From positions 1-33,155 of IMG/VR virus record IMGVR_UViG_3300042945_000936: DNA of 33,155 nt. One strand, given 5' to 3'. Below are positions 27,180 through 33,155 of the stretch, piece by piece. Source of the DNA: a virus. Under the pieces are notes generated by a model. It ran no database searches, was not told the DNA's origin, and worked only from the letters and a program-made list of their open reading frames with translations. How positions within the stretch are numbered: position 1 is the first letter of the stretch; every line of letters begins with the position of its first letter. A program made the position numbers and the translations under genes.

Positions 27180-29651
27180 ATGGGTCAATTAACTAATTTA
27201 TACGTATCACAATCCTTTCAAGGATTAATAAAATTAACGGATAGTACAACAGGACTAACATCGTCACTTCAAACTATTCAAGATGGTTTGGGTGGTAATA
27301 GTCCATTACAGATGAGTTTGACTGCGGTAAACATCTCAGGTTCATTCACTGTAAACAATATTCCCATAACAGGAGGTACAGGTTCATCAGGTACATCAGG
27401 AACATCGGGTCTTGCTGGTTCTTCAGGGACAAGTGGTTCTTCAGGGACAAGTGGTTCGGATGGTTCAAGTGGAAGTAGTGGAACAAGTGGTTCATCAGGT
27501 ACTAGTGGTACAAGTGGACAGGATGGAAGTTCAGGTACAAGTGGTACATCAGGTGGAACAGGAAGTAGTGGTACATCAGGACAGGATGGTAGTTCAGGAA
27601 CGTCTGGTACTAGTGGTACATCAGGAGGAACAGGTTCATCAGGAACAAGTGGTACAAGTGGTGTTGATGGTAGTTCAGGTACTTCAGGAACAAGTGGTGT
27701 TAGTCCATCATTAGATGGTGTTATTACAACAGGTTCAATTACATCAACACAAAATATAACAGGTAGTTTAATATTAGGTAATACAGTTATATCAGGTTCA
27801 TTAATTGGTGGAACAGTTAATAATGGTATTATAAAAATACAATCACAATTAAATACATCAAGTAGTTTATCTATACCATTTGGTTATATAACAAGTTCTA
27901 ATCCTGATTTACAAACCAATTTAATATTTGGAAATAGTACAGCATCATCTGGTTCAGGTTTATTAACTAATAACCTTACAGGTTCAATAGTTATATCAGG
28001 TTCCAATAATATATTATTAGGTGGTAGTAATAGAACTAATACATTAGTAACCGCAGGAACATATGGGTATCTTAATGGTTTTGGTAATATTGGTACAACA
28101 ATACCAACATTAGGAACAGGGTCATTATTAAGACCAACAATAAATAACAACGCGTTACAGGCAGGACTAAACCTACAATTTACAACAAGTTCATTAGCGG
28201 CACCAAATATTGGTAATAACTTAATATATAGCGCAATAAATCTGAACCATCAATCAGGTAGTGTCAACTTCAATGTTAATGGTGTTATTGGTGGTGGTGT
28301 AATATCAACTCAAAATATAACAACCCCAAATACACAAGCAAGTATTGTTGGAAACCTTTTTACAAGTAATTTAACTACTAACTTAAATCATAATAGTTCA
28401 TCAATAATTTATCAAGGAAATATTGGTGCTGTTACTGTAACAAATAATTATAGTTCATCTGTTTCAACAGCGGTAGATAATATAAATGTAACTCAAAACT
28501 TATTTAATGGTAATAGTATTTCATTAGTAGTTACAGGTTCAAATAGTGGAACAAGAAGAACGTTTAATTCTAATTTAATTAGTGGTAGGTCCAACGTTGT
28601 AAATTCAAATTTTAGTGGTGGTACAGGTGGACACTTAGTATCAACCGCATTATTGGGTCAGGAGTTAATTGTATCAGCATCATCCACAGCACCAACACAA
28701 GGTGGAACGGTATATGTTGGTAGATTCAACGCAACAGGTTCATTACAAGAAGACGCAAACCAAGCAATATTTGTTGTGGGTAATGGAACAGGAGCGGGAG
28801 CAAGATCAAACGCAATACACATTGAAAGTTCAGGTAATAATAGAATGACAGGTTCATTAAAAGTATCTGGTTCTAATCATCAAATAGTTGGTAATACAGT
28901 AATTACAGGTTCAATCAATACATCTTCAAGTACATTTGTTATATTATCAGGTTCAATGAGAATGTCAAATGAGTCAGGTTCAGTTAGAATTGCGGATGGT
29001 AACAACCAAGCACAGTTATTCTTTAACCCAACAAGAAAAGTAGGTTTCTTCTTAGGTCAATCTAATATGGACCAAACAGATACACAGTTTGGTATTACAT
29101 CAGATAGTACTGACAACTATGTAATGGGTGGTAACTTTAACAGTTTTAGAAGTGGTTCAAACAACTTGATGTTAGGTATTGGTACTATCAGTATTAAATC
29201 AGGTTCTAATAACATAATTCTCGCAAAGGCAACAAGTTATACAACTGGATCTAATAACTTAATATTAGGTTCTTTACAAGGCATTGATGAGGCACAAGAT
29301 TATTTCAATGTACAATTACCACAATCTATTCAACCTATTATGTTTAAGAGTGGTAGTGCCCCTTTAACTGTAACAGGTTCATTTGCGGTAACAGGTAACG
29401 TATTATTCGCATCAGGTTCAAATAAGACTATGGGAACAGTAGCGTTAGATGGTGCAAACCCTGGTACAGCAACAGTATCAAATACTTTAGTTACAGCAAA
29501 TAGTTTAATATACTTAACCAAACAAACTAACAATCACCCTAACGCAGGACCTGTTGTTGTATCATCAAAAGGAACAAATACATTTACAATAACATCAAAC
29601 CATAACGGTGATAATGATACTGTAGCATTTTTAATTATAAACCCATCATAA
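27180..29651 (+). CDS. Collagen-like tail or head fibre protein
   Basis: The 823-residue protein starts MGQLTNLYVSQSFQGLIKLT, a virion-attachment-type N-terminus seen on other Bacteroidota phage fibres. Residues about 67-174 are Gly-Thr-Ser/Gly-Ser-Ser repeats interrupted by GQDG, GVDG and GSDG, a collagen-like triple-repeat region that implies a trimeric shaft. The remaining 650 residues are Asn/Ser/Thr/Gly-rich with repeated ITGS, SGSNN and NTVISGS-like units, consistent with a long beta-helical or fibrous shaft and a receptor-binding tip. No enzyme motif or chaperone domain was recognised. Confidence 0.82.
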   Translation: MGQLTNLYVSQSFQGLIKLTDSTTGLTSSLQTIQDGLGGNSPLQMSLTAVNISGSFTVNNIPITGGTGSSGTSGTSGLAGSSGTSGSSGTSGSDGSSGSSGTSGSSGTSGTSGQDGSSGTSGTSGGTGSSGTSGQDGSSGTSGTSGTSGGTGSSGTSGTSGVDGSSGTSGTSGVSPSLDGVITTGSITSTQNITGSLILGNTVISGSLIGGTVNNGIIKIQSQLNTSSSLSIPFGYITSSNPDLQTNLIFGNSTASSGSGLLTNNLTGSIVISGSNNILLGGSNRTNTLVTAGTYGYLNGFGNIGTTIPTLGTGSLLRPTINNNALQAGLNLQFTTSSLAAPNIGNNLIYSAINLNHQSGSVNFNVNGVIGGGVISTQNITTPNTQASIVGNLFTSNLTTNLNHNSSSIIYQGNIGAVTVTNNYSSSVSTAVDNINVTQNLFNGNSISLVVTGSNSGTRRTFNSNLISGRSNVVNSNFSGGTGGHLVSTALLGQELIVSASSTAPTQGGTVYVGRFNATGSLQEDANQAIFVVGNGTGAGARSNAIHIESSGNNRMTGSLKVSGSNHQIVGNTVITGSINTSSSTFVILSGSMRMSNESGSVRIADGNNQAQLFFNPTRKVGFFLGQSNMDQTDTQFGITSDSTDNYVMGGNFNSFRSGSNNLMLGIGTISIKSGSNNIILAKATSYTTGSNNLILGSLQGIDEAQDYFNVQLPQSIQPIMFKSGSAPLTVTGSFAVTGNVLFASGSNKTMGTVALDGANPGTATVSNTLVTANSLIYLTKQTNNHPNAGPVVVSSKGTNTFTITSNHNGDNDTVAFLIINPS
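27379..27702 (+). repeat. Collagen-like GTSG/GSSG coding repeat
   Basis: Iterated 9-bp-type units (GGTACATCA, GGAACAAGT, GGTTCTTCA) encode Gly-x-Ser triplets for about 108 residues. Another frame across the repeat is also open for 100 codons, but only as a by-product of the repetition. Confidence 0.92.
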
Positions 29652-29652
29652 C

Positions 29653-30141
29653 ATGGACTTAGAAAAGATAGCACCCATTATTGAAACAATATTAAAAAAG
29701 ACCCTTGAACAGAAGCGTTACCCATTCGGGTTTGCCAAGTTCAAGGGGGTCGGTAATAAGGTTGCGTCAGGTAAGTTGAGAAATAGTATAAAAGTAAATG
29801 TCGTACAAAAACCAAATCATAGTGCTATAATTGAAGTACTTGCTGAACAATACGCACAATGGGTACAATCAGGAAGACTACCAGGAAAGAAAGGTGTTCC
29901 AATTTCAGCAATTGAAAATTGGATTAAGAGTAGAGGTATAAAAGGTAGAAATAAAAAAGGACAGTTTATAACAAATAGAAGTTTTGCGTTTGCAATACAG
30001 AATAACATAAAGAAATTCGGAATAAGACCATCAAACTTTTTGGATGTTGCGTTGGAAACAATTGGTAACGACCCAAAGATTATGGAACTTTTAGGTGATG
30101 AGGCTTACGAAGAATTAATCAATTTAATAGAAGGAATATAA
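29653..30141 (+). CDS. HK97 gp10-like neck/tail protein
   Basis: The 162-residue basic protein has GKLRNSIKVNVVQKPNHSAI, then EQYAQWVQSGRLPGK, then a C-terminal helical region (NFLDVALETIGND). The KLRNSI / YAQWVxxGR pattern is typical of HK97 gp10-like proteins, which act at the head-tail or tail-completion interface. It starts one base after the fibre stop and ends one base before the next gene. A neck role is likely though the gene lies among tail genes. Confidence 0.75.
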   Translation: MDLEKIAPIIETILKKTLEQKRYPFGFAKFKGVGNKVASGKLRNSIKVNVVQKPNHSAIIEVLAEQYAQWVQSGRLPGKKGVPISAIENWIKSRGIKGRNKKGQFITNRSFAFAIQNNIKKFGIRPSNFLDVALETIGNDPKIMELLGDEAYEELINLIEGI

Positions 30142-30142
30142 T

Positions 30143-31741
30143 ATGCCAACATTTGGATACACACAATTATACAGTAATGGTTTAAATAGTAATACACAAT
30201 TACGTAGGTCAACCGATATGGTTTACCAAAGAGGTGGAACTTATGGTATTACTCTAACAGGAGACACATATGTTTCTTCCATACAATTAGATGTTGATTT
30301 GTATGGTAATGGTTCAAAGGTTGGTAGAATGTCTTTGGTTCCATATGAAATTACATTATCAGGTTCTACCTATTCGTATTATTTTAATTTGAGACCATAC
30401 GACTATATGTCTAATTATGTTCAATCACAACATTACACATATTATTGGTTGAACAATTGGTATAGTACAACGGATCAAATTAATATCAACAATCCATATC
30501 CAAATAGTATTAAAGCCAATTACAAGTACGGTTATAGTTATTTATCAGGTACAACTCAAGTTACAGAATATAGTGGTAATACTCCATCAAACGATTATGA
30601 CCATTATACAAACATTCCAAACTGTGTAACATCAACAGGATTTACAGCATCAGGATTTACCAACACAGGTGAGTACTTTGATTATGTTGGTGGTGCCTTT
30701 CAAATGGCAACAGACAAATACATCCTTCCAAACTTTGACCAAGAAATTGGAACTGTTGTTGGAACAGGATTAACTATTAATACAATTGATATTAATAGAA
30801 GATTAAGTCCAATGTCACAATATCTTATGGATTATCCATCTCTACCTGAGATGAGTGAGACAGCAAGATTTTTAACTGATGCACCACGCATTCAGTATAT
30901 ACAAGATTCAGAAAATTATGTATTATATTACCTAAACGGACAATCAGGGGACAGAATGGTAATAGAAGCAGACTACGCAGTATTTGAATTTTTTGATGAG
31001 GATAATGTAAAAATATCTGGTTATTCATTTAACCAACAATTAAATTTCTCAGGTACAACATACGCATCACCAACAGGATATACTGATACATTAAAAGTAT
31101 TTTCACTACCATGTGGACCAGTGGATATTGACAATGTATTTGTAAGTTCAATTGATTGGAGTAATGTAGCATATTATACGGTTCAATTGTTTTATGCTTA
31201 TCCAACAAATAGTGCAAGTAGAACATCCATAGGTCCAATAGGTCCTGTATCAGAACAATTCTATTTCTATATTGATGTAAACTGTAAACCTGAAAATACA
31301 AGACTTGCGTTTTTAAATACAAGGGGTGGATATGATTATTACACATTCACAGCGTACAGACAAGATACAAAAAAGATTAGAACACAAACATACGATAGTA
31401 GATATTATTCAACAGATTTAGCAGCACCCGATAGAGATTTTGGTAGAACTGTTAAAACATTTGATGTTGCATTAGATAAAGAAATTGTATTGGAATCTGA
31501 TTATCTATCGGTTCCATTTGGTAATTGGTTAGAACAACTATTCTATTCACCACAAGTTTATTTAGTTCAAGATGATTTTATATCACCGATGGATAGACAA
31601 GATAAAGTTTATAAGGATTTAAGACCTGTTCAAATTTTATCAACAGAAGTACAAACAATTAATAAGAACCATCAAAAATTGAATAAGTACAAAATAACAT
31701 TGAAGAACGCAGATACATTCTTTGTAAACAGAGGATTTTAA
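30143..31741 (+). CDS. Tail tip / distal tail structural protein
   Basis: The 532-residue, Tyr- and Asn-rich beta protein contains near its end a domain familiar from Bacteroidota phage tail proteins: AFLNTRGGYDYYTFTAYRQD, then RTQTYDSRYYSTD, VALDKEIVLESDYLSVPFGNWLEQLFYSPQVYL and a final NKYKITLKNADTFF. The N-terminal part (PTFGYTQLYSNGLNSNTQ) probably packs on neighbours. It directly precedes the hub-like gene with 3 bases between, which points to the tail tip or baseplate ring. Confidence 0.72.
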   Translation: MPTFGYTQLYSNGLNSNTQLRRSTDMVYQRGGTYGITLTGDTYVSSIQLDVDLYGNGSKVGRMSLVPYEITLSGSTYSYYFNLRPYDYMSNYVQSQHYTYYWLNNWYSTTDQININNPYPNSIKANYKYGYSYLSGTTQVTEYSGNTPSNDYDHYTNIPNCVTSTGFTASGFTNTGEYFDYVGGAFQMATDKYILPNFDQEIGTVVGTGLTINTIDINRRLSPMSQYLMDYPSLPEMSETARFLTDAPRIQYIQDSENYVLYYLNGQSGDRMVIEADYAVFEFFDEDNVKISGYSFNQQLNFSGTTYASPTGYTDTLKVFSLPCGPVDIDNVFVSSIDWSNVAYYTVQLFYAYPTNSASRTSIGPIGPVSEQFYFYIDVNCKPENTRLAFLNTRGGYDYYTFTAYRQDTKKIRTQTYDSRYYSTDLAAPDRDFGRTVKTFDVALDKEIVLESDYLSVPFGNWLEQLFYSPQVYLVQDDFISPMDRQDKVYKDLRPVQILSTEVQTINKNHQKLNKYKITLKNADTFFVNRGF

Positions 31742-31744
31742 TTT

Positions 31745-33155
31745 ATGAGTCAACAACAAACAGTATTAAGAGTTTTAACAAATATTCCCGATACTATATC
31801 AGGAAGTACGTGGTCAACGGGTACAACATATGGTGTTAATCAAATAGCACAATATGATGGTGACCCTTATGTTTCTTTAGTAACTGGTAATACAAATAAC
31901 GTACCTCCAAGTAACCCATCGTTTTGGAACCCAATAACTCAATATCAATTTTTAGATTTATACGGTGACATTCCTATTAGGTTAAATAAATCTATTGCAG
32001 AGTTACAAGATATTGGTAAGAAAAATTCAGACTATTCAGTTGGTTTAATATTACCTGGTTCAAAAAAGAACAATAGATTCTTTGAGGATTTTTTTAATGT
32101 GGACGCACAATCATTATATTTTAATGCTACACAAAGAGTTAATGTTGAGGTTTTATTAAATGACCAATCCTATTTTAAGGGTTATATGAGATTAAATAAA
32201 GTATCTGTATTAGATTCAAAGAAAGAATATGACGTAACATTATATTCAACAATTGGTGATTTGTTTGGTAAGATGGGTAATAATCTTTTAAAAGATTTAG
32301 AATATGGTACTGAAGATACTGTTCTTTATTCACCAAATGAATTTACATTTAATCATTATTTTAATAAAGATAGAGTTGGAGAAAGATGGTATGTATCAAA
32401 CTTTTTTAAAGAAGATGAATATCCTTATCCATTTTTTTATCCTATTGTTCACAATGGTTACAATTATGAAAGTACAAGTGGTGCAACATTACCAAACCTT
32501 TCAGGATCAACTCCCGAACAAACAAGACTTTATACATCAACATCACCAATTGCTGCTTACACAGGTACAACACAAGCATACGCTGCAGGTGTAGAAGAAT
32601 ATTATATTAACTCACCAACAACAGGATTAAGAGATAATCAATTAAAACCAGCATTGAATGTTTGGAGTTTAATTCAATTAATGTTTAAAACATATGGTTA
32701 TTCCATTAGCGGTGATTTTATGAACACGCCGTGGATTAAATCATTATATCTATATGGTTATTTTAGTTCTGAGGGAACTAAGTTTAGTTATAAATTAAAT
32801 AACATACAAGAGTTACCAAAAGAAGGTGTTGAGTTAATTTATAGTGGTAGTACAACTGCACCATCTACTTTAAACATTTTTGTTTGTAAAAGAGGAACAG
32901 GGATTCCTTGTTTTTGTTTAGATGATATTACATATGGTTTTGCCAATATGTTTCCGTATAGTGAATTTGGATTAATACCAGCAGGAACAAGTGGAGTTAC
33001 AATCAATGCGGTAGAAGGATTTGATTTTAGATTTTATTATGATGATATACCTGTTGCTGACATTAGTACATTAAGATATTTTCCATCGCCTGTAGGTACA
33101 GTTGTAAACTTTGGTGATGGAGATTTTGTGGATTTTAGTTTGGTTATTGATGAAA
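31745..33155 (+). CDS. Large tail hub/baseplate-like protein, N-terminal part (continues at base 2)
   Basis: The frame from ATG 31745 is open to the end of the window and joins base 2 when the overlap is removed, giving about 1087 residues. Recognisable N-terminal features are an aromatic segment (YDGDPYVSLVTGNTNNVPPS), a DLYGDIPIRLNKSIAELQDI motif, and the NRFFEDFFNVDAQSLYFNAT and KGYMRLNKVSVLD regions, with the later LNVWSLIQLMFKTYGY helix. These occur in large tail-tip proteins of Bacteroidota phages. The terminal-repeat mismatch changes one codon: Arg here (33029-33031), Gly at 29-31. Confidence 0.82.
   Translation, partial: MSQQQTVLRVLTNIPDTISGSTWSTGTTYGVNQIAQYDGDPYVSLVTGNTNNVPPSNPSFWNPITQYQFLDLYGDIPIRLNKSIAELQDIGKKNSDYSVGLILPGSKKNNRFFEDFFNVDAQSLYFNATQRVNVEVLLNDQSYFKGYMRLNKVSVLDSKKEYDVTLYSTIGDLFGKMGNNLLKDLEYGTEDTVLYSPNEFTFNHYFNKDRVGERWYVSNFFKEDEYPYPFFYPIVHNGYNYESTSGATLPNLSGSTPEQTRLYTSTSPIAAYTGTTQAYAAGVEEYYINSPTTGLRDNQLKPALNVWSLIQLMFKTYGYSISGDFMNTPWIKSLYLYGYFSSEGTKFSYKLNNIQELPKEGVELIYSGSTTAPSTLNIFVCKRGTGIPCFCLDDITYGFANMFPYSEFGLIPAGTSGVTINAVEGFDFRFYYDDIPVADISTLRYFPSPVGTVVNFGDGDFVDFSLVIDE
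33001..33155. repeat. Direct terminal repeat, right copy
   Basis: Repeats bases 1-155 with the single difference A33029 versus G29. It should be removed once when the genome is closed. Confidence 0.93.

Noticed and set aside
27412-27714. 100-codon Val/Gln-rich frame inside the fibre gene
   Set aside because: It is a by-product of the collagen-like DNA repeat read in another frame.
32304-32594. 96-codon frame inside the hub-like gene
   Set aside because: It is rich in Leu, Ile, His and Gln from out-of-frame reading of an established gene.

Overview
This window is one complete, circularly assembled genome of a tailed phage, most likely a siphovirus infecting a member of the Bacteroidota. Bases 1-155 recur at 33001-33155 with one mismatch, so the unique sequence is 33,000 bp and one tail gene runs across the join. 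The evidence for a Bacteroidota host is indirect: DNA is very AT-rich, Shine-Dalgarno sites are almost absent, and several promoters match the TTTG / TAnnTTTG consensus of the Bacteroidota housekeeping sigma factor. There is a long tape measure protein and no recognisable sheath or baseplate-wedge genes, which argues for a long non-contractile tail. PT-rich linkers, delta-60-like repeats and GTSG repeats in the tail proteins are typical of uncultured environmental Bacteroidota phages.

Layout, following the circle from the control region. A divergent control region (20527-20865) holds two back-to-back promoters, a palindrome and long direct repeats. Leftward from it (20526 down to 15785) runs an early cassette on the minus strand: a winged-helix protein, several small unknown genes, a zinc-module protein, an AAA+ ATPase and a NUMOD-like repeat protein. 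It is cut into short transcription units by minus-strand terminators and restarted by internal promoters of the same consensus, and it ends at a terminator at 15721-15751.

Rightward from 20866 come a small early gene, a terminator, a zinc/helix-turn-helix protein, a sigma-factor-like protein and small Cys-motif proteins. Then come the terminase small and large subunits and the morphogenesis genes. Their order is unusual: terminase, tail chaperone with a probable -1 frameshift, duplicated tail-terminator-like protein, collagen-like fibre, gp10-like protein, tail-tip proteins, large hub-like protein (across the join) and double-propeller fibre. These are followed by tape measure, fused prohead protease, scaffold, major capsid protein, probable tail tube, portal and connector. 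Two small late genes and a run of 14-bp repeats close the late region.

Working model (inference): host sigma transcribes both early arms. The rightward arm makes a phage sigma-like factor and a zinc/HTH regulator that may switch on late units preceded by TATATTTA elements. No DNA polymerase, primase, helicase, integrase, tRNA or clear endolysin was recognised. The most interesting features are a protease gene split by inserted modules, a fused tandem tail terminator, the frameshifted chaperone, a 14-bp motif shared between terL and an intergenic site, and a well-defined promoter family with built-in inverted repeats.
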